From positions 39,897 through 103,896 of the forward strand of contig NZ_PNFP01000021.1 in NCBI RefSeq assembly GCF_002940685.1: a stretch of 64,000 bases of DNA. Direction: 5' to 3'. The DNA is from Ensifer adhaerens. Its GTDB lineage: Bacteria > Pseudomonadota > Alphaproteobacteria > Rhizobiales > Rhizobiaceae. Position 1 is the stretch's first letter. Every line of letters starts with the position of its first letter. The notes under the pieces are model-generated. The model worked only from the letters and a program-made list of their open reading frames with translations, ran no database searches and was not told where the DNA came from. Shown piece after piece: positions 44,828 to 53,662 of this stretch. The translations under genes and the position numbers were made by a program.

Positions 44828-45281
44828 CGCCGTGATCCGCCCTGCCGAGCGGGCCGACATGGTTGCCTGCGCCGGCATTCTCAACCGCTGGATTGACGCG
44901 ACACCGTGGATGCCGCGCGTGCACGACCATGCCGATGTCGAGCGCTACTACGAGGAAACCGTCTTTGCCGAACGCCATGTGATCGTGGCGGAACATGGAA
45001 GCGAAGTCGCCGGCTTTCTTGCCCTGTCCGACGACCGTTATGTCACGGCACTCTATGTCGATACGCCTCATCGCGGCGTCGGCATCGGTACGCGGCTTCT
45101 GGAGGTCGCCAAGAATTTGTCTCCGCAAGAACTCAACCTGTGGACATTCGAGAACAATCGCGCCGCCCAAGGTTTCTACGAGAGCCAGGGTTTTCAGGTG
45201 GTGCGACGCACCGACGGTGACAACGAAGAGCAGCTGCCGGATCTCCTCTACCAATGGCAGGCCGGGGAGGTGCAGGCATGA
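44817..45281 (+). CDS. GNAT-family N-acetyltransferase
   Basis: Protein of 154 residues in the GNAT fold. VIRPAERADMVACAGILNRWID opens it, and the acetyl-CoA loop is VDTPHRGVGIGTRLLEVAK (about 85-103). The C-terminal motif B is LWTFENNRAAQGFYESQGFQVVRRTDG, with the typical Asn and Tyr. Its start overlaps the end of the ABC ATPase gene and its end overlaps the next gene, so it is locked into the transporter operon. The acceptor may be the imported compound or a breakdown product; that is inference. Confidence 0.88.
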   Translation: MTNSAVIRPAERADMVACAGILNRWIDATPWMPRVHDHADVERYYEETVFAERHVIVAEHGSEVAGFLALSDDRYVTALYVDTPHRGVGIGTRLLEVAKNLSPQELNLWTFENNRAAQGFYESQGFQVVRRTDGDNEEQLPDLLYQWQAGEVQA

Positions 45282-45613
45282 ACCTCGCCTATGCCCTCTG
45301 GATGCTGCTCGCGACGACCATCTTCCTCGGCGGAGCCACCGCCTCGCGCGCCTATGTGTCCAACAATCATCTCGGCATGCTCTTGCTTGCGCTCGGGCTC
45401 TACGTGATCGGCAACATCATCATGGTCAAGCTGATGCGCGAGGGCGGCCTGGGGCTCGCGATCTCGCTTTCGGCGATCGTGCAGCTCGTGCTCGTCAACG
45501 TCATCGCCTTTGCGGTCTTTGGCGAACGGATGAGCCTGACACAGGCCGCCGGTGTGCTTCTCGGCATCGTCGCCATGGGCCTGATGTTGTTCCCCGCAAG
45601 TGGAAAGGCGTGA
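45278..45613 (+). CDS. Small four-helix DMT/SMR-like membrane protein
   Basis: Membrane protein of 111 residues with four transmembrane helices and an EamA/SMR-like end (AAGVLLGIVAMGLMLFP). ATG overlaps the GNAT stop (ATGA). It differs from the SMR protein at 7585 and lacks its helix-1 glutamate. It may export or exchange a metabolite in concert with the importer. Specific function unknown. Confidence 0.78.
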   Translation: MNLAYALWMLLATTIFLGGATASRAYVSNNHLGMLLLALGLYVIGNIIMVKLMREGGLGLAISLSAIVQLVLVNVIAFAVFGERMSLTQAAGVLLGIVAMGLMLFPASGKA

Positions 45614-45615
45614 CG

Positions 45616-46500
45616 ATGCAGGAACCAAGCTTTCTCAGGGACAAATTGCTGCCGGTCGGCACCATCGTCCTGTTGTTGATCGCCATCTGGTATGTCGCGG
45701 TCGTCTTCCTTAATGCGCCCTTCGAGCGCGATACTGCAGGCCGCGCCGGCACCGAGATCAGCTTCTCCGAGATCGTGCGCAACACCATGGCGCAGGAACG
45801 GCCGGTCTTGCCGGCGCCGCACCAGGTGATCGCCGAGATCTGGGACACGACCTTCAACAAGGCGATCACCTCCAAGCGCAGCCTCGTCTACCACGCCTGG
45901 ATCACGCTCTCGGCAACCCTGCTCGGCTTCGGCATCGGCGCCGCCCTTGGCATCCTCCTGGCGGTCGGCATCGTGCACAACCGCGCCATGGACCGCTCGC
46001 TGATGCCCTGGGTGATCGCGAGCCAGACGATCCCGATCCTCGCCGTCGCGCCGATGATCATCGTCGTCTTGAACGCCGTCGGCATCTCCGGTCTCTTGCC
46101 GAAGGCGCTGATCTCGACCTATCTCTCCTTCTTCCCCGTCGTCGTCGGCATGGTGAAGGGCCTGCGCAGCCCGGAGACGATCCAGCTCGACCTGATGCAC
46201 ACCTACAATGCCTCCTCGGCCCAGACCTTCTGGAAGCTGCGCTGGCCGTCGTCGATGCCCTACCTCTTCACCTCGCTTAAGGTTGCCGTCGCCATCTCGC
46301 TGGTTGGCGCCATCGTCGGCGAACTGCCGACCGGGGCGGTCGCCGGCCTTGGCGCCCGGCTGCTCGCCGGCTCCTACTACGGCCAGACGGTGCAGATCTG
46401 GGCGGCGCTGTTCATGGCGGCGGCTCTTGCCGCAGTTCTCGTCATGATCGTCGGCTTCGCTCACACCGCCGTCCTCAAGCGCATGGGAGCCAAGCCATGA
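45616..46500 (+). CDS. ABC transporter permease 1
   Basis: Inner-membrane permease of 294 residues, BPD_transp_1 type of the SsuC/TauC/ThiX class, with about six helices. The coupling loop is YNASSAQTFWKLRWPSSMPYLFTSLKVAVAISLVGAIVGE. A long periplasmic segment follows helix 1 (residues 35-75). The ATG lies 2 bp after the small DMT gene. It overlaps permease 2 by 4 bp and forms a heterodimer with it. Confidence 0.88.
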   Translation: MQEPSFLRDKLLPVGTIVLLLIAIWYVAVVFLNAPFERDTAGRAGTEISFSEIVRNTMAQERPVLPAPHQVIAEIWDTTFNKAITSKRSLVYHAWITLSATLLGFGIGAALGILLAVGIVHNRAMDRSLMPWVIASQTIPILAVAPMIIVVLNAVGISGLLPKALISTYLSFFPVVVGMVKGLRSPETIQLDLMHTYNASSAQTFWKLRWPSSMPYLFTSLKVAVAISLVGAIVGELPTGAVAGLGARLLAGSYYGQTVQIWAALFMAAALAAVLVMIVGFAHTAVLKRMGAKP

Positions 46501-47366
46501 ACCTTCCCGTCCTTGCCGCCGCGATCATCTTCTGGCTCGCCGCCTGGGCCTTCAACGAATGGCTGGTGCGCCAGAACTTCCAGAGCGCAGCAGCAAACAG
46601 CGCAGCCCGCTTCGCCGTACCGGTGATCTTCGGCATCACGATCCTGGTTCTCTGGGAAGGCATCGTCCGCGGCTTCCAGGTCCCCTCCGTGCTGCTGCCG
46701 GCACCCTCGATGATCTGGCAAAAGCTGATCAACTCGCTGCCGACGCTCGGCGCCGATTTCCGCCAGACCTTCCTGAAAGCGGTGTTGATCGGCTATGCGC
46801 TCGGCTGCGGCCTCGGCTTCGCCGTTGCGATCCTGATCGACCGTTCGCCCTTCCTGCAGAAAGGCCTCCTGCCACTCGGCAATTTCGTCTCAGCCCTTCC
46901 CGTCATCGGGGTCGCCCCGATCATGGTCATGTGGTTCGGCTTCGACTGGCAGTCGAAGGTCGCCGTCGTCGTCATCATGACCTTCTTCCCGATGCTGGTG
47001 AACACGGTTGCCGGCCTTGCCGCCGCCAGCCACATGGAACGCGACCTGATGCGTACCTATGCCTCCTCCTGGTGGCAGACGCTGGTCAAGTTACGCCTGC
47101 CGGCCGCGTGGCCGTTCATCTTCACCGCGCTCAAGATCAATTCGACGCTGGCGCTGATCGGCGCCATCGTCGCCGAGTTCTTCGGGACCCCCATCGTCGG
47201 CATGGGGTTCCGGATTTCCACGGAAGTGGGACGCATGAATGTCGACATGGTCTGGGCCGAGATCGCCGTCGCGGCGGTCGCCGGTTCCGCCTTCTACGGG
47301 GTGGTCGCGCTCATCGAGCGCGCCGTCACCTTCTGGCATCCTTCCATCCGCGGAGGGCGCGCCTGA
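46497..47366 (+). CDS. ABC transporter permease 2
   Basis: Inner-membrane permease of 289 residues with about seven helices. The coupling loop is YASSWWQTLVKLRLPAAWPFIFTALKINSTLALIGAIVAEFFG. The start overlaps permease 1 as ATGA. After its stop comes a family-B repeat, then the binding-protein gene, so the latter is likely still on the same transcript. Confidence 0.88.
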   Translation: MNLPVLAAAIIFWLAAWAFNEWLVRQNFQSAAANSAARFAVPVIFGITILVLWEGIVRGFQVPSVLLPAPSMIWQKLINSLPTLGADFRQTFLKAVLIGYALGCGLGFAVAILIDRSPFLQKGLLPLGNFVSALPVIGVAPIMVMWFGFDWQSKVAVVVIMTFFPMLVNTVAGLAAASHMERDLMRTYASSWWQTLVKLRLPAAWPFIFTALKINSTLALIGAIVAEFFGTPIVGMGFRISTEVGRMNVDMVWAEIAVAAVAGSAFYGVVALIERAVTFWHPSIRGGRA

Positions 47367-47380
47367 CGCATACGGCCTGA

Positions 47381-47427
47381 GCAATTCCAGGAAAAGTGTA
47401 AAACGGTTTTCCGTCCGAAATTGCGCA
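47381..47427. repeat. Family-B palindromic repeat before the binding-protein gene
   Basis: GCAATTCCAGGAAAAGTG..ACGGTTTTCCGTCCGAAATTGCG is a 47-bp imperfect palindrome, the canonical form of the family. It occupies the permease/binding-protein gap within the operon and probably folds in the mRNA. Confidence 0.8.
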
Positions 47428-47465
47428 GTTGAAAGAAAATGAATTAAAAACAAGAGGGAACTGAC

Positions 47466-48458
47466 ATGAACAAAAGACTTGCATCGCTTCTCGCCGCAGG
47501 CGTCTTTTCGCTCGCAGCGTTCCAGGCTGAAGCTGCCGAAAAGGTGACGCTGCAGCTAAAGTGGGTGACCCAGGCGCAGTTTGCCGGCTACTACGTCGCC
47601 AAGGACAAGGGCTTCTACGAAGAGGAAGGCCTCGACGTCGACATCAAGCCCGGCGGTCCGGACATCGCGCCGGCGCAGGTGATCGCCGGTGGCGGCGCCG
47701 ACGTCATCGTCGACTGGATGCCGTCAGCACTTGCCACCCGCGAAAAGGGCGTGGCGCTGGTCAACATCGCCCAGCCCTTCAAGAAATCCGGCATGATGCT
47801 GACCTGCCTGAAGGAAACCGGTGTTACCAGCCCCGACAAGTTCAAGGGCCAGACCCTCGGCGTCTGGTTCTTCGGCAACGAGTATCCGTTCCTCTCCTGG
47901 ATGTCGCACCTGAAGATCCCCACCGATGGCGGCCCGAATGGCGTCACGGTCCTGAAGCAGGGCTTCAACGTCGACCCGTTGATCCAGAAGCAGGCCTCCT
48001 GCATCTCCACCATGACCTACAACGAGTACTGGCAGGTGATCGACGCCGGCATCAAGCCGGACGACCTGGTGACCTTCAAGTACGAGGACCAGGGCGTGGC
48101 AACGCTGGAAGACGGCCTCTACGTGCTTGAAGACAAGCTCAAGGACGCCGCCTTCAAGGAGAAGATGGTCAAGTTCGTGCGCGCCTCGATGAAGGGGTGG
48201 AAATACGCCGAGGCCAATCCGGACGAAGCAGCCGACATCGTGCTTGAAAACGACTCCACCGGCGCACAGACGGAGAAGCACCAGAAACGCATGATGGGCG
48301 AAGTGGCAAAGCTCACTGCCGGTTCCAATGGTTCGCTTGACGAAGCGGACTACAAGCGCACCGTGCAGTCGCTGCTTTCGGGGGGGTCCGATCCCGTGAT
48401 TTCCAAGGAACCGTCCGGCGCCTTCACGCATGAGATCACTGACGCCGCCCTGAAGTAG
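47466..48458 (+). CDS. NMT1/THI5-like periplasmic substrate-binding protein
   Basis: Binding protein of 330 residues with signal peptide MNKRLASLLAAGVFSLAAFQAEA|AEK. The mature part starts VTLQLKWVTQAQFAGYYVAKDKGFYEEEGLDVDIKPGG, the NMT1/THI5 hallmark seen in pyrimidine, riboflavin and HMP-binding proteins, and has the conserved SCISTMTYNEYWQVI block. No TPP or FMN riboswitch was seen upstream, so thiamin or flavin import is less likely. Position beside RutR-linked pyrimidine genes supports a pyrimidine or hydantoin ligand, by inference. Confidence 0.87.
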   Translation: MNKRLASLLAAGVFSLAAFQAEAAEKVTLQLKWVTQAQFAGYYVAKDKGFYEEEGLDVDIKPGGPDIAPAQVIAGGGADVIVDWMPSALATREKGVALVNIAQPFKKSGMMLTCLKETGVTSPDKFKGQTLGVWFFGNEYPFLSWMSHLKIPTDGGPNGVTVLKQGFNVDPLIQKQASCISTMTYNEYWQVIDAGIKPDDLVTFKYEDQGVATLEDGLYVLEDKLKDAAFKEKMVKFVRASMKGWKYAEANPDEAADIVLENDSTGAQTEKHQKRMMGEVAKLTAGSNGSLDEADYKRTVQSLLSGGSDPVISKEPSGAFTHEITDAALK

Positions 48459-48481
48459 GCCCCGCGTCGCACAAAGCAAAA

Positions 48482-48517
48482 AAGAGGGTCGCACGGCTCA
48501 GTTCGTGCGGCCCTCTT
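48482..48517 (+). terminator. Terminator of the ABC operon
   Basis: AAGAGGG-T-CGCACG pairs with CGTGCG-G-CCCTCTT (one mismatch) around an 8-nt loop, 24 bp after the stop. The following CCGTTCTCTT is T-rich but interrupted. Confidence 0.75.
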
Positions 48518-48985
48518 CCGTTCTCTTAGCGGTCGTTCGCATCCGCCAAGCTGCCGCCGGGTACCGGGCGTGGGGGTGGTAATCCGGCGAACAACGGCGC
48601 TACCTTTGCTTGCCATTGTCAAGATCGTGTCAAGATCGCAACCATAACCACAGAACGAACTGAATATTGAGGCACCATCACTTCGTGCACTCTTGTAAGC
48701 GTCCAAGGCCGAGATTACATAGGCGACGATGTTTGTTGGAGGCAGGCATGGCGGAGGACTTCTTTTTCCCAGTGCATTGCCTGCGGTAACCGGTCCCAGT
48801 TCCGCCCGCGTCTACGGTCTGATACCGTGCACGCGGAGCGCGAAATGAGGAGAAGCGCAGTCTTCTGTCCCCGTGCAGTCGCCGGGGCGCGATGTCGGCG
48901 CGATAAAATCGCCTGATTGCCCGTGGATCCTGCGTTGAGCGGTGATCCGCTCGATGTTGTTTCCATTGCCGGGACTGTGAAGCCG
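48518..48985. other. 468-bp gap upstream of the RND efflux operon
   Basis: No credible gene seen on either strand. It contains a tandem GTCAAGATCG repeat near 48618-48640 and probably the promoter for the efflux operon nearer 48986. No inverted repeat strong enough to call an operator was found, and no regulator gene for the pump is adjacent. Confidence 0.4.
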
Positions 48986-50173
48986 ATGGCTCAAAAAGTA
49001 TTGCCCGTTCTCAGCGTGTGCGCTGCGATGACCCTTGTTTCGCTCTCGTTCGCCCGGGCGGAGGAAGTGGCGCAACCGACACCGGCGCCGAGCCTCCCCT
49101 CCATCGTCGTGACGACGGCGGTCGATCAGTCGATCAGCGACCGGGTGGTTGCGACCGGCACCATCCAGGCCGTCGAACAGGTCTACGTCGCCCCCATGGT
49201 CGACGGCCTCTCGATCCGCACCCTCAATGTCGATGTCGGCGACAAGGTCGAAGCCGGCAGCGTGCTCGTGGTCCTCAACGACGACGCGCTTCGCCTGCAA
49301 AAGAGCGAACTCGAAGCCTCGCTCGCCAAGGCGGAGGCCGGGCTTGCGCAATTGAACGCACAGCTCAGCGAAACCAAGGCGAACGCGGACGAGGCCAAGC
49401 GCGTCAGCGACCGCGCCGCGGAACTCTCCAAGAACGGCACCGTTTCGACGGCCGAGGCCGACCGGGTCCGGGCGCTCGCGATCGCGACGCAGGCGCGTGT
49501 CCTCTCGGCCGAGCAGGCTGTCGCCGTGGCCAATGCCGACATCAAGGTAGCCGAGGCGCAGATCGACGACATCGACCTTCGCCTCGCCCGTACCGAGGTC
49601 AAGGCACCTGTCGCCGGTGTGATCTCCGCCAAGAACGCCAAGGTCGGCGCGATCGCCACGGGCAACAGCGAACCGCTCTTCGCCATGATCCGCGACGGCG
49701 CGATCGAGATGAAGGCCGACGTCGCCGAAGCCGATATCATCAAGCTCGCTGTCGGCCAGCCGGCCGTCGTGACGCTCGCCGGCGGCAACACCAAGGTCGA
49801 GGGCAAGATCCGCCTGATCGCGCCGACCGTCGATCCCGTCAGCCGCCTCGGCACCGTCTTCATCAGCCTCTTCGATACCGAGAAGGCCCGGGCCGGCATG
49901 TATGCAAGCGCCCTGATCACCGCCGAACAGAAGCAGACGGTGGTGCTGCCGCAAACGGCCGTCACCAACGAGAACGGCCGCACCATCGTCCGCAAGGTCG
50001 AGAACGGCGTCATCCGCATCCTGCCGGTCAGGACAGGGATTTCCGACGGCAAGTTCATCGAAGTCCTCGAAGGCGTGAAGGCCGGCGAGGACGTGGTGGC
50101 GAGGGCCGGCGCCTATGTCCGCGACGGCGACCGCATCAACCCCGTCAAGTCCGCTGAACCAGCGACCAACTGA
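48986..50173 (+). CDS. RND efflux periplasmic adaptor (membrane fusion protein)
   Basis: Periplasmic adaptor of 395 residues. The signal segment is VLPVLSVCAAMTLVSLSFARA|EE. It has a lipoyl-like first half (VYVAPMVDGLSIRTLNVDVGDKVEAGSVLVVLN), a long coiled-coil hairpin (about 100-190, Ala/Glu/Lys rich), the second lipoyl half (RTEVKAPVAGVISAKNAKVGAIA) and a beta-barrel/membrane-proximal domain. The ATG at 48986 replaces a TTG at 48917. It precedes the RND pump by 14 bp; no outer-membrane channel gene follows. Confidence 0.88.
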   Translation: MAQKVLPVLSVCAAMTLVSLSFARAEEVAQPTPAPSLPSIVVTTAVDQSISDRVVATGTIQAVEQVYVAPMVDGLSIRTLNVDVGDKVEAGSVLVVLNDDALRLQKSELEASLAKAEAGLAQLNAQLSETKANADEAKRVSDRAAELSKNGTVSTAEADRVRALAIATQARVLSAEQAVAVANADIKVAEAQIDDIDLRLARTEVKAPVAGVISAKNAKVGAIATGNSEPLFAMIRDGAIEMKADVAEADIIKLAVGQPAVVTLAGGNTKVEGKIRLIAPTVDPVSRLGTVFISLFDTEKARAGMYASALITAEQKQTVVLPQTAVTNENGRTIVRKVENGVIRILPVRTGISDGKFIEVLEGVKAGEDVVARAGAYVRDGDRINPVKSAEPATN

Positions 50174-50187
50174 CAGGAACCGTGACC

Positions 50188-53100
50188 ATGAACTTCTCAG
50201 CCTGGTCCATACGCAATCCGATCGCGCCGATCCTCGGCTTCTTCGTCCTGATGGTACTGGGCTACCAGTCCTTCGTGTCGTTGCCGATCACCCGTTTCCC
50301 CAACATCGACGTGCCGATCGTCTCGATCAACGTGACGCAAAGCGGCGCCTCGCCGGCCGAACTCGAAACACAGGTCACCAAGGAAATCGAGGACGCCGTC
50401 GCCAGCGTCACCGGCGTCGACCACATTCAGTCGACGATCAACGACGGAACCTCGACCACCGCCGTGATCTTCCGCATGGAAGTGCCGACGAACCAGGCGG
50501 TCCAGGACGTCAAGGACGCCATCGACCGCATCCGCAGCGACCTGCCGACCTCGATCGAGGAGCCGATCGTCTCCAAGGTCGACGTCGAAGGCCAGGCAAT
50601 CCAGACCTTCTCGGTCTCGGCACCAGGCATGTCGCTGGAAGAGCTTTCCTGGTTCGTCGACGACGTCATCAAGCGCGAAATCCAGGGCAAGAGCGGGATC
50701 GGCCGTGTCGACCGCTACGGCGGCGCCGATCGCGAAGTCCGCGTCGAACTCAATGAAGACAAGCTGAATTCGCTCGGCATCACCGCCGCCGACGTCAATG
50801 GCCAGCTTCGCCGCATGAACATGGACCTCGGCTCCGGCCGCGGCCAGGTCGGCGGCAGCGAGCAGGCGATCCGCACCCTCGGCGACGCCCGAAACGTCGA
50901 TCAGCTTGCCAATACGATGATCTCGGTGCCGAGCGGCCGTTTCGTTCGCCTTTCCGAACTCGGCACCGTCACCGACACCTATGAGGAGCCGCGCTCCTTC
51001 TCGCGCTTCAACGGCACCCCCGGCGTAACCTTCGCGGTCTTCCGCGCCAAGGGCGCCTCGGAAGTCAGCGTCGCCGAGACTGTCGCCAAGTCGCTCGACA
51101 AGATCAGGGCGGCAAGCCCCGACGTCACCATCGAGATGGTCGACGATTCCGTCTACTTCACCTACGGCAACTATGAAGCGGCCCTGCATACGCTGATGGA
51201 AGGCGCGCTGCTTGCCGTCATCGTCGTCATGCTGTTCCTGCGCAACTGGCGCGCCACGCTGATTTGCGCCGTCGCCCTGCCCTTGTCGGCGATCCCGACC
51301 TTCTGGGTCATGGAACTGCTCGGCTTTTCGCTCAATCTCGTCAGTTTCCTCGCACTGACGCTGGCAACCGGCATTCTCGTCGACGATGCAATCGTCGAGA
51401 TCGAGAATATCGAGCGGCATATTCATATGGGCAAATCGCCTTACCGGGCGGCGATCGAAGCGGCAGATGAAATCGGGCTTGCGGTTATCGCGACCACCTT
51501 CACGATCATCGCGGTTTTCATCCCGGTGTCGTTCATGCCGGGAATCGTCGGCCAGTATTTCATTCAGTTTGGCCTGACCGTCGCAGTCTCGGTGTTCTTC
51601 TCGCTGCTGGTTGCGCGCCTGATAACGCCTGTCATGGCCGCCTATCTGATGCGACCGTCGAAAACCGATGGCCATCATGCCGAAGACGGCTACCTGATGC
51701 GCAAATACACGCGTCTGGTTCATGCGACCACGAAACGCTGGTACATGCGCTACCTGACGGTGCTCATCGCGATCGGCGTGACCGTGGCCTCCATGGTCGC
51801 TCTGTTCATGTTCGTGCCTGGCGGGTTCCTGCCGCCGGACGACGCGTCGCGCGTCAGCCTGTCCGTCGAGCTGGCGCCAGACGCCATGCTGGAAGATACC
51901 GACCGGACCACGGCGCAAATCTACGAGCGGGTCAAGGACATCGAGGGCGTCGAGAGCGTCTTCGTGCTCGGCGGTGCATCGCCGAAGGGCGACCTGGAAC
52001 TGCGCCGAGCCACGGTGACGGTGCTGCTCGAAAAGCGCGACCATTCGCTTCTCAACAAAGTCGTCAACGACGTCTTTGGCAGGCTGCCGGTGATCGGCCC
52101 GTATCTGCCAAAGCTGGAGCCGGACGGCCGCATCATTCCGCAGTCACAGATCGAGAAGGAAATCTTTGCCCGCGTGCGCGATCTGCCGGACGTCCGGGTG
52201 ATCAAGCTCAACGACCGCGGCGAACGAGAGCTTTCCTTCAATCTGCTCTCCAACAACGAGGCCGATCTCGACAGGGCCGTCGGCATTCTGGAAGGAAAGC
52301 TGCGCAGCGATCCATTGCTGGCCAATGTCAGCCCGGATGGCGCACTTCCCCGCCCCGAGTTGCAGATCCGTCCGCGTGACGAGCAGATGTCTCGCCTCGG
52401 CATCACGACAGCGCAGATTTCGGAAGTTATCCGCGTCGCCACCATCGGTGATATCGATGCGGCATTGACCAAGATCGCACTCGATGGCCGGCTGATCCCG
52501 ATCCGCGTCCAGATCAACCGTGATTTCCGCACGGACATCGCAGCGATCCGCAATCTGAAGATCCAGACGTCCTCGGGCATGACGGTGCCGCTGTCCAGCG
52601 TGGCCGACATCAACTATTCCGAAGGCCCGAGCTCGATCAAACGCTACGACCGCAATCGCGTCGTTGCGCTCGGTGCCGACCTGCCGATCGGCGTCGCGCT
52701 GAACACCGCCTCTGCGCGCTTCCTGCAGATTGCGGACGAGGCCAAGATGCCGTCCACGGTTCAGCTCCTCAAGAGCGGCGACGCCGAGGTTGAGGAGGAA
52801 ATGCAGGAGAGCTTCGTCAATGCGATGTTGCTTGGCCTGATGCTGGTGCTCGTGGTTCTGATCCTCCTGTTCAAGGACGTGATCCAGCCCTTCACCATCC
52901 TGTTCTCGCTGCCGCTCGCCATGGGCGGCGTTGCTGCCGGCCTGATCCTGACGCAGAACTCCCTGTCGATGCCGGTGCTGATCGGCATTCTGATGCTGAT
53001 GGGCATCGTCACCAAGAACGCCATCCTGCTCGTCGATTTCGGTATCGAGATGATGCATCACGGTATGGACCGGACGCTGGCGATGATCGAAGCAGGCCGC

Positions 53101-53502
53101 AAGCGCGCCCGCCCGATCATCATGACGTCGATCGCCATGTCCGCCGGCATGCTGCCGTCGGCGCTCGGCGTCGGCGAAGGCGGCTCGTTCCGTGCACCGA
53201 TGGCGATTGCAGTCATCGGCGGCATCATCGTCTCGACGGTTCTCAGTCTCGTTGTCGTGCCTTCCTTCTTCCTGATCATGGACGACCTTTCGCGACTGCT
53301 CGCCTGGGTCTTCGGACGCTTCGTCGGCCAGAAAGACGAGGAAAACCTGCCGCTCGACCGCGAAACCCTGACGGGTCTCGTGCACGAACAGGGCAAGACG
53401 ATCGAAGGCCTGGAAGACCGGCTGAAGACGCTGGAGACCGACCAGACCAAGGGACGATCCGGCGGCAAGGTCATCAATCACCCGGCGCTTGCCGCCGAGT
53501 AG
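50188..53502 (+). CDS. RND-family efflux pump (HAE1/AcrB type)
   Basis: Inner-membrane proton-driven exporter of 1104 residues with 12 transmembrane helices and two large periplasmic loops. The N-terminal IRNPIAPILGFFVLMVLGYQSF is helix 1. The proton-relay region in TM4 is LATGILVDDAIVEIENIERH (adjacent Asp-Asp), and TM10 has MGIVTKNAILLVDFGIEMMHHG. A charged C-terminal tail with a short coiled coil (VHEQGKTIEGLEDRLKTLETDQ) is extra relative to AcrB. The ATG at 50188 has AGGAA 8 nt upstream. Substrates cannot be read; toxic organics are likely. Confidence 0.9.
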   Translation: MNFSAWSIRNPIAPILGFFVLMVLGYQSFVSLPITRFPNIDVPIVSINVTQSGASPAELETQVTKEIEDAVASVTGVDHIQSTINDGTSTTAVIFRMEVPTNQAVQDVKDAIDRIRSDLPTSIEEPIVSKVDVEGQAIQTFSVSAPGMSLEELSWFVDDVIKREIQGKSGIGRVDRYGGADREVRVELNEDKLNSLGITAADVNGQLRRMNMDLGSGRGQVGGSEQAIRTLGDARNVDQLANTMISVPSGRFVRLSELGTVTDTYEEPRSFSRFNGTPGVTFAVFRAKGASEVSVAETVAKSLDKIRAASPDVTIEMVDDSVYFTYGNYEAALHTLMEGALLAVIVVMLFLRNWRATLICAVALPLSAIPTFWVMELLGFSLNLVSFLALTLATGILVDDAIVEIENIERHIHMGKSPYRAAIEAADEIGLAVIATTFTIIAVFIPVSFMPGIVGQYFIQFGLTVAVSVFFSLLVARLITPVMAAYLMRPSKTDGHHAEDGYLMRKYTRLVHATTKRWYMRYLTVLIAIGVTVASMVALFMFVPGGFLPPDDASRVSLSVELAPDAMLEDTDRTTAQIYERVKDIEGVESVFVLGGASPKGDLELRRATVTVLLEKRDHSLLNKVVNDVFGRLPVIGPYLPKLEPDGRIIPQSQIEKEIFARVRDLPDVRVIKLNDRGERELSFNLLSNNEADLDRAVGILEGKLRSDPLLANVSPDGALPRPELQIRPRDEQMSRLGITTAQISEVIRVATIGDIDAALTKIALDGRLIPIRVQINRDFRTDIAAIRNLKIQTSSGMTVPLSSVADINYSEGPSSIKRYDRNRVVALGADLPIGVALNTASARFLQIADEAKMPSTVQLLKSGDAEVEEEMQESFVNAMLLGLMLVLVVLILLFKDVIQPFTILFSLPLAMGGVAAGLILTQNSLSMPVLIGILMLMGIVTKNAILLVDFGIEMMHHGMDRTLAMIEAGRKRARPIIMTSIAMSAGMLPSALGVGEGGSFRAPMAIAVIGGIIVSTVLSLVVVPSFFLIMDDLSRLLAWVFGRFVGQKDEENLPLDRETLTGLVHEQGKTIEGLEDRLKTLETDQTKGRSGGKVINHPALAAE

Positions 53503-53552
53503 GCCCGTCGCGGAAGCGGCTCTCCGCCCGGAGCTGCCACAATTCCAAAGCG

Positions 53553-53587
53553 AGCCCGCGCCCTGCAAGCGCGGGCTTTTTGTTGTT
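53553..53587 (+). terminator. Rho-independent terminator of the RND operon
   Basis: AGCCCGCGC and GCGCGGGCT form a perfect 9-bp stem with a 7-nt loop, followed at once by TTTTTGTTGTT. Textbook intrinsic terminator, 50 bp after the stop. Confidence 0.92.
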
Positions 53588-53592
53588 CTTAT

Positions 53593-53606
53593 TTGATCGA
53601 GGTCAA
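53593..53606. promoter_or_regulatory. FNR/Dnr-type box upstream of the Crp/FNR gene
   Basis: TTGAT-CGAG-GTCAA matches the FNR/FixK/Dnr consensus TTGAT-N4-ATCAA at nine of ten fixed bases. It lies 56 bp upstream of the regulator start and just beyond the RND terminator, as expected for autoregulation or control by FixK/NnrR. Confidence 0.65.
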
Positions 53607-53662
53607 ACCACGATCGGCAAAGCTTCACTACCCTGACGCAGAAATTACTCAGGACGGGTACG

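Noticed and set aside
47367..47465. Possible TPP or FMN riboswitch before the NMT1/THI5-like binding protein
   Set aside because: The leader is occupied by a family-B palindromic repeat; no THI-box CUGAGA or RFN-type conserved blocks were seen.
50197..52044. 615-codon frame opposite the RND pump
   Set aside because: Antisense to conserved RND transmembrane and loop regions, without a recognisable domain or ribosome site.
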